In this document: in pieces, positions 53,956 through 62,748 of the stretch
Numbering within the stretch: the first letter of the stretch is position 1
Layout of the letters: each line of letters opens with the position of its first letter
DNA from: CAZROT01 sp964601895
Lineage (GTDB): Bacteria; Pseudomonadota; Gammaproteobacteria; Enterobacterales; Enterobacteriaceae
Length of the DNA stretch: 64,000 bases
Direction: 5' to 3'
Assembly: GCA_964601895.1 (NCBI GenBank)
Contig: CAZROT010000005.1
Coordinates: 124,001-188,000, forward strand
Notes under the pieces: generated by a model
Told to the model about the DNA's origin: nothing
Seen by the model: the letters and a program-made list of their open reading frames with translations, nothing else
Databases searched by the model: none
Translations under genes and position numbers: made by a program

Positions 53956-56900
53956 TTAGCCAGGCACAACAATATTCGGTAGCAGCGTCCCAGCTACTGG
54001 CATCTCTCTCACCTGCATAACAGCACGCTCAGAGCGTAAAGGGATTGTTAAGATGTCATCAATCAGATTATTAATGCCTGAATTTCTCAGGACACACACG
54101 GTATCTAACTCCGTAGTGTCTGACATAATAGCCCCTTCCAGCCTGGCTTTTGTCAAATCAACACCATTCAGATTAGCACATGTCAGATTAGTGTTTTGCA
54201 GCGCAGCATTTACCACAATAGCGTCTGTCAGATTAGCATTTGTCAGATTAGCACCTGTCAGGTAACCCTCTGTCAGATTGGCCTTCGTCAGATTAGCGTT
54301 TGTCAGATTAGCGCCAGCCAGAACTGCTTTTATCAGAGTCGCTTTTGTTAAATCAGCGCCTTTCAGATTAACGTTTATCAGATAAGCAGCTGTCAGATCA
54401 GCACCGGTAAAAATAGCGCCGGGCATAATAGCGCCTGCCAGATTAGCATTTGCCAGATTAGCGTTTGCCAGATTAGCGTCCGCCAGAATAGCATTCTTCA
54501 GAATAGCGCCCGTCAGAATAGCACCTTCCAGATTAGCACCGGTCAGCAAGCAGCCAGACAGATCAAGACCAGACAGATTAGCGCCTTTCAGATTAGCGCC
54601 TGTCAGATTAACGCCTTTCAGATTATATCCAGACAAATTCTGGCCAGACAGATTAACACCTGTCAGGTTAGCACCTGTCAGATCAACGCCTGCCAGCTTA
54701 ACTGCTGTCAGATCAACCCCTGTCAGATTAACTCCTGTCAGGGAGTGACCAGATAAATCGAGGCCAGCCAGAGAGGCGCCTGTCAAATTAGCATCTGTCA
54801 GGTTAATCCCTGTCAGATTAGCGCGTGCCAGATTAGCATCTGTCAAATCAAAGCCAGACAGATTAAGACCAGACAGATTAGCGCCTGCCAGATTAACGCC
54901 TTTCAGAGTAGTGCGTGCCAGAATAGCGCCTGTCAAATCAGCATCTGTCAGAATAGCACCTTGCAGATTCGCTGTTGTCAGATTAGCGCCTTTCAGAATA
55001 GCACCTGCCATAACAGCATCTGTCAAATGAGCATCATTCAGCTTAGCGTCTGTCAGATTAGCACGGACCAGATTAGCTTTGGTCAGATCAGCACCTGTCA
55101 GGTCAGCACCTGTCAGGTTAGCATGCATCAGATCAGCCTCGATAAGGGAGGCATATGTCAGTTCAGCACCTGTCAGAGTAGCACCGTCTAGCCTGGCCCA
55201 GTCTAGCCTGGCACTTGTCAGATTAGCGCCTGTCAGGTCAGCATCTTCCAGAATACTGCGTGTCAGAATAGCGTCTGCAAGCTTAGCACCTGCCAGATTA
55301 GCTCTTAGCAGGACACAGTTTTCAAGAATAGCGTCTGTCAGGTTAGCGCTGGCCAGATTAGCGTCTGTCAGATCAGTGCGGTCAAGAACCGCCTCTTCCA
55401 GATTAGCACCTTCCAGATTAGCCTCTTTAAGTGAGGCCACTGTCAGATTCACTTTTGTCAGATTGGCGCCTTTCAGAGTAGCGCCTATCAGATTAGTCCC
55501 TGTTAGATCACGGCCAGACAAATTGACATCAGACAGATTAGCGCCTGCGAGAGAAGTCCCTTTCAGAATAGTGTCTGTCAGATTAGCGCCTGTCAGATTA
55601 ACTCCTGTCAGGGAGTGGTCAGACAAATTCAGACCAGACAGATTCGCTTTTGACAGATTAGCGCCTGTCAGAGTAACGCCGGTCAGATCATGGCCAGACA
55701 GATAGACACCAGACAGATCAGCACCGACAAGCACAGCCCCTGGCAGCAAAGCACCTTCCAGATTAGCGCCTGCCAGATTAGCTCGAACCAGGTTAGCATT
55801 TACCAGAAAAGCACCTGTCAGATCGGCATTTGTCAGAATAGCATCTGTCAAAATAGCACCGGCCAGATTAGCACCAGTCAGGTCGGCGTCTGTTAAAATA
55901 GCATCTTCAAGAATAGCATCGGCCAGATTAACTCCTGTAAGGTCGGCACCTTGCAGATTAGCTTCTGTCAGATTTGCTTTCGTCAGAATAGCACCGGTAA
56001 GGTCGGCGTTTTGCAGCTTAGCGGATGCCAGAGAGGCACCTGCCAGCTTAGCCTCTGTCAGAATAGCGCCGTTCAGATTAGCCTCTTCCAGAACAGCACC
56101 TGTCAGAATAGTACCTACCAGAATAGCGCCTTCCAGGTTAACGCCGGTCAGATCAAAACCAGACAGATTAAGACCAGACAGATTAGCGCCTGCCAGATTA
56201 GCGTTTGTCAGTAGCGTACCGGTCAGATCAAAGCCAGACAGATTCTGGCCGGACAGGTTAGCGCCGGCCAGCGTAACGTTTGTCAGATTTGCTTTTGACA
56301 GGTTGGCATCTGCCAGATTAACGCCTCTCAGGTCATGGCCAGAAAGATTTTGGCCAGACAGGTTAGCGCCTGTCAGATTTGCTTTTGTCAGAATTGTGCC
56401 GGTCAGATCAAAGCCAGACAGATCTTGGCCAGACAAGTCAGCGCCCGTCAGACTGGCCTCTTTCAGAATAACACCTTTCAGGTTAATGCCTGACAGGTTG
56501 ACACCTTCCAGAATAGCGCCTTTTAAAATAGCGCCTTCCAGAGTAACGCCAGCCAGATTAGCACCTGTCAGATAAGCGTTTGTTAGATTAGCTTTGGTCA
56601 GATTGGCGCCTGCCAGAATAGCTTCTGCCAGGATAGCACCTTCCAGAATAGCATCTTCCAGATTAGCGCCTGCCAGGTTAGCTTTGGTCAGAGTGGCGTT
56701 GGTCAGATTCGCTTTTGACAGATTCGCTTTGGTCAGAGTAGCGCCGGTCAGATCAAGGCCAGAAAGATCCTGACCAAATAGGTTAGCACCTGTCAGATTA
56801 GCACCCGTAAGCTTAGCACCGGTCAGATCAAGGCCAGAAAGGTCCTGACCAGACAAGTCAGCGCCTGTCAAAATAGCGCCTGCAAGCTTAGCGCCGGCCA

Positions 56901-57531
56901 GATTAGTTTTGGTCAGATTGGCACCTGCCAGATTAGCACCTTCCAGATTAGCACCTGCCATATCCACACTCGACAGGTTAACACCTCCCAGATTTGCGCC
57001 TGCCAGATTCGCTTTGGTCAGAATAGCATCTGTCAGCGTAGCGTTTACCAGATAGGCTTTTGTCAGAGTGGCGCCTGCCAGATTAGCTTTTGCCAGAGAG
57101 ACATATGCCAGAGTCGCTTCTGCCAGAATAGCGTCTTGCAGATTAGCACCGCTCAGAATAGCGTTTAGCAGATAAGCTTTTGTAAAATCAGCGCCGGTCA
57201 GAATGGCGTCTTGCAGGGTAGCCCCGGTGAAATTAGCATTTACCAGAGACGCTTTTGTCAGAGTGGCACCGGTCAGAGTCGCTTTTGACAGATTAGCTGA
57301 GCCCAAATTAGCTGAACTCAGATTAGCTTTTGTCAGATTAGATTGTTCCAGAGAGGCGCCTTGCAGATCGGCACCTTCCAGATTAATTCCTGTCAGATCA
57401 CGACGAGATAAATAGTCCGTGTAAGACAGCTTAACACCCGCGAGATTAGCACCTGGAAGTTTATCAGAGTATTTCACTACTAACTTAGCAAGATCATCAT
57501 TTCCTGTTAAAAAATCTTCATTATTGTTCAT
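53956..57531 (-). CDS. Giant pentapeptide-repeat protein
   Basis: The 1191-residue protein is almost entirely A(D/N)LxX-type pentapeptide repeats from about residue 25 to 1140, roughly 220 units. Such repeats form a right-handed square beta-helix; at this length it would be a rod several tens of nanometres long (inference). A longer motif of about 20 residues (ANLSGxxLSGxxLTG) recurs about a dozen times. There is no signal peptide or membrane segment. The first 20 residues (MNNNEDFLTG) and the last 50 are not repeats; the tail contains TVCVLRNSGINNLIDDILTI. The ATG at 57531 has AGGA 6 nt upstream; an ATG at 57591 in frame has none. Neither the 200-residue Qnr/MfpA size nor their ends fit. Effector-like (PipB-type) or structural roles are possible. 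Confidence 0.88.
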   Translation of the reverse strand: MNNNEDFLTGNDDLAKLVVKYSDKLPGANLAGVKLSYTDYLSRRDLTGINLEGADLQGASLEQSNLTKANLSSANLGSANLSKATLTGATLTKASLVNANFTGATLQDAILTGADFTKAYLLNAILSGANLQDAILAEATLAYVSLAKANLAGATLTKAYLVNATLTDAILTKANLAGANLGGVNLSSVDMAGANLEGANLAGANLTKTNLAGAKLAGAILTGADLSGQDLSGLDLTGAKLTGANLTGANLFGQDLSGLDLTGATLTKANLSKANLTNATLTKANLAGANLEDAILEGAILAEAILAGANLTKANLTNAYLTGANLAGVTLEGAILKGAILEGVNLSGINLKGVILKEASLTGADLSGQDLSGFDLTGTILTKANLTGANLSGQNLSGHDLRGVNLADANLSKANLTNVTLAGANLSGQNLSGFDLTGTLLTNANLAGANLSGLNLSGFDLTGVNLEGAILVGTILTGAVLEEANLNGAILTEAKLAGASLASAKLQNADLTGAILTKANLTEANLQGADLTGVNLADAILEDAILTDADLTGANLAGAILTDAILTNADLTGAFLVNANLVRANLAGANLEGALLPGAVLVGADLSGVYLSGHDLTGVTLTGANLSKANLSGLNLSDHSLTGVNLTGANLTDTILKGTSLAGANLSDVNLSGRDLTGTNLIGATLKGANLTKVNLTVASLKEANLEGANLEEAVLDRTDLTDANLASANLTDAILENCVLLRANLAGAKLADAILTRSILEDADLTGANLTSARLDWARLDGATLTGAELTYASLIEADLMHANLTGADLTGADLTKANLVRANLTDAKLNDAHLTDAVMAGAILKGANLTTANLQGAILTDADLTGAILARTTLKGVNLAGANLSGLNLSGFDLTDANLARANLTGINLTDANLTGASLAGLDLSGHSLTGVNLTGVDLTAVKLAGVDLTGANLTGVNLSGQNLSGYNLKGVNLTGANLKGANLSGLDLSGCLLTGANLEGAILTGAILKNAILADANLANANLANANLAGAIMPGAIFTGADLTAAYLINVNLKGADLTKATLIKAVLAGANLTNANLTKANLTEGYLTGANLTNANLTDAIVVNAALQNTNLTCANLNGVDLTKARLEGAIMSDTTELDTVCVLRNSGINNLIDDILTIPLRSERAVMQVREMPVAGTLLPNIVVPG

Positions 57532-57954
57532 TAAAAATCCTGATATGTAAGAGTATGTTGCAAAAAAGTTAACCGCGATAAAATTGGACAAAAGTATTAA
57601 AAAATACGACTAAATTTTATTTACAATGGTAAGAAAAAAGAAGGAAAGAGAAGAATAAAGCATATCAAATATCGCTCATTTTTAGCGTGCACAACTCTCA
57701 ACACTTTTGCAGCCATTGCCAGCGAAGGTTCAACGCTATTGATTAACCCTCAACAATGACCGAATGCTGCAGCAACATCTGCAGATAAAATGAGCCAGAC
57801 ACTGGCTGGTGGTGCTTACCAACGTAATCAAATAGGCTCTGTAACAGGCTGTCCTGGCGAACGAAATAGAAGGGAAAAAATAAAAGGCAAAAAAAGGCCA
57901 CAGAATACCTGATGTTACCGGCATCCTGCAGCCATTACCCAGAAGACAGATCTA
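57532..57954. other. Gap between the two paralogous cassette genes
   Basis: About 420 bases hold the leader of the pentapeptide gene (57611-57715) and the sequence downstream of the acidic protein gene. The part at 57889-57955 is similar to 53880-53955, the sequence downstream of the pentapeptide gene, including GGCCACAG and AATACCTG words. No gene is supported. Confidence 0.55.
57611..57715. repeat. Duplicated leader, copy 1 (upstream of the pentapeptide gene)
   Basis: The first 79 bases (57611-57689) match 58482-58560 at about 71 positions by eye, without gaps. Weaker similarity continues for about 25 bases more. The copy lies 80 nt upstream of the pentapeptide gene ATG; the other copy lies 90 nt upstream of the acidic protein ATG, in the same orientation. 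It probably contains the promoter shared by both genes. Confidence 0.85.
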
Positions 57955-58392
57955 TCAGGCCTGCGGAGTGGTAATCAGGTTACCCGAGTGCACCACCCTT
58001 TCAAACAGCGTCTGCGCAACGTTAGCAACAATATCAGTTTTTTTAGAAGGAAACGCTGAAATGGCATCAATCATGATCGGCGATTCATAAACTCCTGTTT
58101 TTTTCAGGACACACGCAATAATGCCTTGCTTAACAACGTGAATAGTGTCTTGCGCATCGGCATCTTCCCAATCATCTTCTTCTGACTCATCTTCTTCTGA
58201 CTCATCTTCTTCTGACTCATCTTCTTCCCAATCATCTTCTTCATCAGCATCTACTAAATAATCATCTTCATTTTCCACATAGGTATCTGTTGAAGCAGCA
58301 TTATTTTCCACATAGGTATCTGTTGAAGCAGCATTTTTCAGATCAAGATCAGAACTATTATTGGAATTTTCTAAATTATCTTTATTTATCAT
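57955..58392 (-). CDS. Acidic repeat protein sharing ends with the pentapeptide protein
   Basis: The 145-residue protein is not a known family. It has an 11-residue perfect tandem repeat (NAASTDTYVEN at 20-30 and 31-41) and an acidic block (about 47-80) with EEDES three times and EEDDW twice. The C-terminal domain of about 60 residues (IACVLKKTGV, MIDAISAFPS, AQTLFERVVHSGNL) resembles the tail of the pentapeptide protein: Cys-Val-Leu-(Lys/Arg), then Ile-Asp and Pro. The first codons also resemble each other (MINKDNL versus MNNNEDFL). AAGGA precedes the ATG. Both flanks are duplicated as well, so the two genes are paralogues with different middles. No signal peptide. Confidence 0.65.
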   Translation of the reverse strand: MINKDNLENSNNSSDLDLKNAASTDTYVENNAASTDTYVENEDDYLVDADEEDDWEEDESEEDESEEDESEEDDWEDADAQDTIHVVKQGIIACVLKKTGVYESPIMIDAISAFPSKKTDIVANVAQTLFERVVHSGNLITTPQA

Positions 58393-58741
58393 AAATATAT
58401 CCTTAAAATTAAATGTAAACAGTTTTATGTTCTGGTAAATTGAGCACTAAAAATTGAGGCGCTGCATTTAACAAATGCAGGTAAATTTTATTTACAATGG
58501 TAAGAAAAAAGAAGGAAGGGAGAGAATAAAACATAGCAAATATCGCTCATTTTTAATGTGTATTACCCTCAATATTTTTGTTGTAAACAGGTTATCCAGC
58601 ATAGAGTTTGCCGTGAACGGATGTTGATCGATAACCGGCCTGCCTCTACCACCGCACTTAACTGCCTATACTTAACGCTATCTGGCGGGTCATACAAAAT
58701 CAGGACAATGCATAATTAATGCCTATACCAGGATGACCACT
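58393..58741. other. Divergent region between the acidic protein gene and malQ
   Basis: About 350 bases. The part at 58482-58585 is the second copy of the duplicated leader. The rest should hold the malQ promoter; no MalT box or other known site was recognised. Confidence 0.4.
58482..58585. repeat. Duplicated leader, copy 2 (upstream of the acidic protein gene)
   Basis: This is the partner of 57611-57715, sharing TAAATTTTATTTACAATGG, AAGAAAAAAGAAGGAA and AAATATCGCTCATTTTTA. The conserved position relative to both start codons suggests a common promoter or 5' leader. Confidence 0.85.
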
Positions 58742-60844
58742 ATGCAGGATAAAACAGCAGAGCAGAGCAGAATACAGGCAGCAATAGCCACCCATTGGAC
58801 AGATGCTGATGGTAAATCACAGACGGTTGCGCCACACATTTTGCAGCAACTGAACACGCTCATGGCGCAGGCATTAGCGGAAAACCACATATCCCATGAT
58901 GCCAAAGCACTACTCCCTGCGGTAAAAATACTTGTGCATGGCCATCCTGTGAACCTGACCCTGACCGGCAGCGATGAGTATCACTGGACATTGACTACAG
59001 ATACGGGCAGCCAGTATCAAGGGAAAACCAGTGGACAGAATTCCCTGATACTTCCCGTTTCTCTGCCAACAGGCTATCACCATCTGGCACTCTCTTCCCG
59101 GCAACAACGCTGGGACTGCACAATTATCGTTACTCCAGAACGCTGTTATGAACCCCCCGTGTTACAGGCGGGGAATAAGCTCTGGGGATCCTGTATACAG
59201 TTGTACACGCTACGCTCTACTCATAACTGGGGTTGTGGTGATTTTGGCGATCTGGCGCGTACTATCAAACAGCTCTCTCGTCATGGCGCTGCATTTATTG
59301 GCTTAAATCCGCTGCATGCCCTCTATCCCGCACAACCGGACAGAGCCAGCCCCTACAGCCCGTCTTCCCGGCTCTGGTTAAACATCATTTACATTGATGT
59401 CAACGCAGTGGATGAATTTCAGCACAGCAAACCTGCGCAACAGTGGTGGCATCAGACAAAGACTCAGGCTTTGTTGACAGAAATTCGCAGCAGTGAATGG
59501 GTGGATTATCCCAGAGTCATGCAACTGAAACTGACGGCGCTACGTCTGGCATTTCCCTTATTTATGGCACGCGCAGCCGAGGATACCAGGACGCAGGCAT
59601 TTCGCCAGTTTGTCGTGCGTGGTGGTGACAGCTTACAACAGCAGGCCATTTTTGATGCGCTGCACAACTGGCTCAGTGAAAAAACACCAGGTCTGGCTGG
59701 CTGGACATCATGGCCCGCACAGTACCAGGATCCAGCTAGCAGCGACGTTAACGATTTCTGTCATCAGCAGAATGAAAAAATCACGTTTTATCTGTGGTTA
59801 CAGTGGCTGGCCGACAGCCAGCTGGCTCACTGTTGCCAGGTAAGCCGCCAGCAAAATATGCCGATTGGCCTGTACCTCGATATGGCAGTCGGCGTCACAC
59901 AGGACAGCGCAGAAACCTGGGGCGATCGCACGCTTTATTGCCTGCAGGCTTCCACAGGTGCGCCTCCTGACAGGATTGGCCCATCCGGTCAGGACTGGCA
60001 GCTGGCACCGGTTAATCCACAGGTATTAACCGCCCGAATTTATCAACCTTTTATTGATCTGCTGCGCGCCAGTATGGTTCACGGTGGTGCATTACGTCTT
60101 GATCATGTAATGTCATTATTACGCTTGTGGTGGATACCCCATGGGCAGGAAGCAAGCCACGGTGCGTATGTGCATTACCCGCTGGATGATCTGCTCGGCA
60201 TACTGGCACTGGAAAGCCAGCGCCATCATTGTCTGATTATTGGAGAAGATCTCGGCATAGTACCACCAGAAATTGTTACCCGACTGCACGACTATGGTAT
60301 TTACTCTTACAAGGTGCTGTATTTTGAACAGGATAGTGAACACCATTTTCGCTCACCACAACAATATCCGCGTCAGGCGATGGCCACCCTCAATACGCAT
60401 GATCTACCCACCCTGCGGGGTTACTGGCAGGCAGATGACCTGACACTGGGGCATCAACTGGGAATTTATCCCAACCAGCAATTAATGCAGCAATATATAG
60501 AAAGAGAAAAAAGCAAACAGGGACTACTGGATGCGCTGCATCTTTACGATTGCCTGCCTGATACCATTGACTACAGGACTGCATCCGTAGCGATGAACCC
60601 GATAATTGCTGCCGGTTTACAACGTTACCTCTCAGTCTGTGCCAGCGCGTTACTGGGTTTACAACCCGAAGACTGGATGGATATGGCAATACCGGTCAAC
60701 ATTCCAGGCACTTGTGATGAATACCCTAACTGGCGCCGTAAACTTTGCTGCACACTGGAAACATTGTTTAGCGACCCGCGGATAATACAGCTGCTGCTGG
60801 ATATCAGTCAGTACAGGAAACAGACTAACCTTCCACGAAATTGA
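58742..60844 (+). CDS. malQ: 4-alpha-glucanotransferase MalQ (amylomaltase)
   Basis: MalQ rearranges malto-oligosaccharides, releasing glucose and longer chains that GlgP can use. The 700-residue protein (E. coli 694) is a GH77 enzyme. The motifs GLYLDMAVGVTQDSAETWGD, LRLDHVMSLLRLWWIP (nucleophile Asp), IGEDLGIVPPE (acid Glu) and NTHDLPTLRGYW are all visible. The frame opens at an ATG at 58733, but AGGA at 58730-58733 is positioned for the ATG at 58742. In E. coli malQ pairs with malP; here no malP is seen and glgP may supply phosphorylase activity. Confidence 0.96.
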   Translation: MQDKTAEQSRIQAAIATHWTDADGKSQTVAPHILQQLNTLMAQALAENHISHDAKALLPAVKILVHGHPVNLTLTGSDEYHWTLTTDTGSQYQGKTSGQNSLILPVSLPTGYHHLALSSRQQRWDCTIIVTPERCYEPPVLQAGNKLWGSCIQLYTLRSTHNWGCGDFGDLARTIKQLSRHGAAFIGLNPLHALYPAQPDRASPYSPSSRLWLNIIYIDVNAVDEFQHSKPAQQWWHQTKTQALLTEIRSSEWVDYPRVMQLKLTALRLAFPLFMARAAEDTRTQAFRQFVVRGGDSLQQQAIFDALHNWLSEKTPGLAGWTSWPAQYQDPASSDVNDFCHQQNEKITFYLWLQWLADSQLAHCCQVSRQQNMPIGLYLDMAVGVTQDSAETWGDRTLYCLQASTGAPPDRIGPSGQDWQLAPVNPQVLTARIYQPFIDLLRASMVHGGALRLDHVMSLLRLWWIPHGQEASHGAYVHYPLDDLLGILALESQRHHCLIIGEDLGIVPPEIVTRLHDYGIYSYKVLYFEQDSEHHFRSPQQYPRQAMATLNTHDLPTLRGYWQADDLTLGHQLGIYPNQQLMQQYIEREKSKQGLLDALHLYDCLPDTIDYRTASVAMNPIIAAGLQRYLSVCASALLGLQPEDWMDMAIPVNIPGTCDEYPNWRRKLCCTLETLFSDPRIIQLLLDISQYRKQTNLPRN

Positions 60845-60861
60845 AGGGCAGTGTGCGGGGG

Positions 60862-60965
60862 CTATGGCGAACACTCCCGAATCTGCGGGGGTATGTCCGC
60901 AGGAGCCAGCAACTCAACGTGAACACCAGGCAGCAACTCCAGCTCATCTTGCAGGCCACTTTTTC
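60862..60965 (-). pseudogene. Remnant of a minimal nucleotidyltransferase (MNT) gene
   Basis: On the minus strand a short frame reads GLQDELELLPGVHVELLAP, then ADIPPQIRECSP and a stop at 60862-60864. This resembles the C-terminus of MNT-domain antitoxins (LxxELExLLGxxVDLV, then LxPxIRE). The upstream part is interrupted by stops, and the core GSxxRG motif is not found. It lies next to the truncated rpn copy, so this small gap appears to be a graveyard of accessory genes. The assignment rests on a short segment. Confidence 0.4.
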
Positions 60966-60989
60966 TCCTGATTCAGCAAGCTGTTAATG

Positions 60990-61268
60990 TTACAGATTAT
61001 CCAGCTCTGCGTCAGACAGTCCGGTTGATAATTTAACAATACCGCGCTCAACACCACTGGCAAGCAGCTGTCTGGCTATTTTCAGGGAAGCTTCTTTTTC
61101 ACCTTCCTGACGGCCCTGCTCCATGCCTTCCTGGCGTCCTTCCTGACGCCCTTTTTCCAGCCCTCTTTGCTCAAGCTGTTGTGCAAATGTCATGATATCC
61201 TCTTTTGCCTGTAGCACCGCGTTTACCCACAGTGCCAGTACCTTGTACAGCTCTTCCTGCCTGTCAGC
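60990..61268 (-). pseudogene. 5'-truncated copy of the Rpn-family nuclease gene
   Basis: The segment encodes a C-terminal part almost identical to the protein at 51087: ADRQEELYKVLALWVNAV, QAKEDIMTFAQQLEQRGLEK, then RQEG repeats and KIARQLLASGVERGIVKLST, ending SDAELDNL. Similarity stops abruptly at about 61268, so the nuclease core is missing. The repeat region differs from the intact copy (a GMEQ unit is inserted). An ATG at 61217 could still give a 75-residue product; such short C-terminal products are known in some Rpn genes, but here truncation is the simpler reading. Confidence 0.85.
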
Positions 61269-61348
61269 ATAGAGTAAATGTTATCTGCCACGTTTGCAGA
61301 CAGTCGCTTTGTTGCCTTTTACTTAATCATGGAAATTAACATCGCCTT

Positions 61349-62188
61349 TTACTCCGGCACTATCCATTTGAGCAGCGTATGCCCGTTACTATCAGGAGCA
61401 AGTACCTGATGCAGCCAGGGTAGCAGGTCACGCATCTGCTGCTCCAGTTTCCAGGGCGGATTAACAACAATCATTCCAGAAGCCGTCATACCACGGCGAT
61501 CCGTATCCGGACATAACCCCAGTTCAATCTGCAGAATATTGCGGACACCAGCGGCCTGCAGATTCGTTAACAAGCGTTTCACTCTCTGACGCAGGACGAC
61601 CGGGTACCATAGCGCATAAATTCCGGTAGCAAAACGGCTGTGCCCTTCCACAATTCCTGTGACCGCCTGTTGCCAGTCAGTTTTTATTTCATAAGAGGGA
61701 TCCATCAAAATAAAACCCCGACGTGTCAGCGGAGGTAACTGCGATTTTAACTGCTGCCACCCTTCTTCCTTCTGCACCCTGACACGCTTATCTTGTAAAA
61801 ACGTGTTACGTAACAGAGGATAATCCCCCGAGTGCTGCTCAGTCAGATGCATTTTATCCTGCTGGCGCAGCAAATGACGTGCTATCAATGGTGAACCGGG
61901 ATAGTAGCGCAATCTGTCATGTGGATTCAGCGCACGCACTACACTGAGGTAAGGCTGCAGCGCGACAGGCAAGTCAGTACGCTGCCAGATGCGTGCAATA
62001 CCCGTAAGGTATTCATTCTGGTATTGCTTCTGATCACTCAGCTGATAACAGCCGGCGCCCGCATGGGTATCCAGATACAGAAACGCTTTTTCTTTTTCTT
62101 TTAAAGACTCAATGATAAGGCTCTGAACAACATGCTTCAGCACATCCGCATGATTGCCGGCATGAAAATAGTGGCGGTAACTCAACAT
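61349..62188 (-). CDS. rlmJ: 23S rRNA (adenine(2030)-N6)-methyltransferase RlmJ
   Basis: RlmJ methylates A2030 of 23S rRNA. The 279 residues (E. coli 280) match closely: MLSYRHYFHAGNHADVLKHVVQSLI, YLDTHAGAGCYQL (SAM-binding), YYPGSPLIAR, LQIELGLCPDTDRRGMTASGMIVVNPPWKLEQQM. The catalytic motif IV is DPPY in E. coli but DPSY here (codon TCT). It is divergent from prlC, as in E. coli. gor, its E. coli neighbour, is 25 kb away. Confidence 0.95.
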   Translation of the reverse strand: MLSYRHYFHAGNHADVLKHVVQSLIIESLKEKEKAFLYLDTHAGAGCYQLSDQKQYQNEYLTGIARIWQRTDLPVALQPYLSVVRALNPHDRLRYYPGSPLIARHLLRQQDKMHLTEQHSGDYPLLRNTFLQDKRVRVQKEEGWQQLKSQLPPLTRRGFILMDPSYEIKTDWQQAVTGIVEGHSRFATGIYALWYPVVLRQRVKRLLTNLQAAGVRNILQIELGLCPDTDRRGMTASGMIVVNPPWKLEQQMRDLLPWLHQVLAPDSNGHTLLKWIVPE

Positions 62189-62748
62189 GATATTCTGGCG
62201 TTTTTCCTTAAACAGTAATAGTTATTCAGGGTCAGTCAGGCCAGTGCCATTGTTTCTGCATATTTTTCAAAGGCATATCATTGCGCCAGAACGACAGGAT
62301 ACAGCGCAGCAGGCCAGACAGGATGAAACAGGTACATTCAGGAACCAGATTATGGTGCCATTGCCCGAGAATTGTAACCCAAATTCAATGCCAGTTTTTA
62401 AAAAGTAACTCTATAAAATCAGACAGACCAAATTCAATGCGCTCTAAATAAGATACAACAAGGATTTTATTTTCATTATCATATTCCTGCATTTGGTATG
62501 TTACTGCTGCACTGCGCTTAGTGTGTCATTAATCATAATTAGCGTTTATTTTAATCATATTTAAGACCAGGTTACCAGAATATCCATAATTCGCTATATT
62601 ATTCCCACCAGCCTGCGATTAACGATGATAAAATCTGTCTCCAGGAACCCACCTGACAGGACATAAACGACCCGACATCTCTGGCAGACACTGTGCCAGT
62701 AGGTCTTAACTGTGTGCCAAAACCAAAACGATAATCAGGATTATTGCA
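62189..62748. other. Divergent region between rlmJ and prlC
   Basis: About 560 bases between divergent genes, much longer than expected for this pair. prlC is under heat-shock (sigma-32) control in E. coli, but no convincing sigma-32 promoter was seen. No gene is supported. Confidence 0.35.

Noticed and set aside
55079..55705. Long plus-strand frames rich in RLAPVRSAPVR across the pentapeptide gene
   Set aside because: They are the antisense reading of the pentapeptide repeats; the repeated DNA keeps all frames open. They have no ribosome binding sites, and their composition mirrors the repeat.
53956..57531. Short tandem DNA repeats resembling a CRISPR array
   Set aside because: The repeats are 15-bp in-frame codon blocks without unique spacers and encode one continuous protein.
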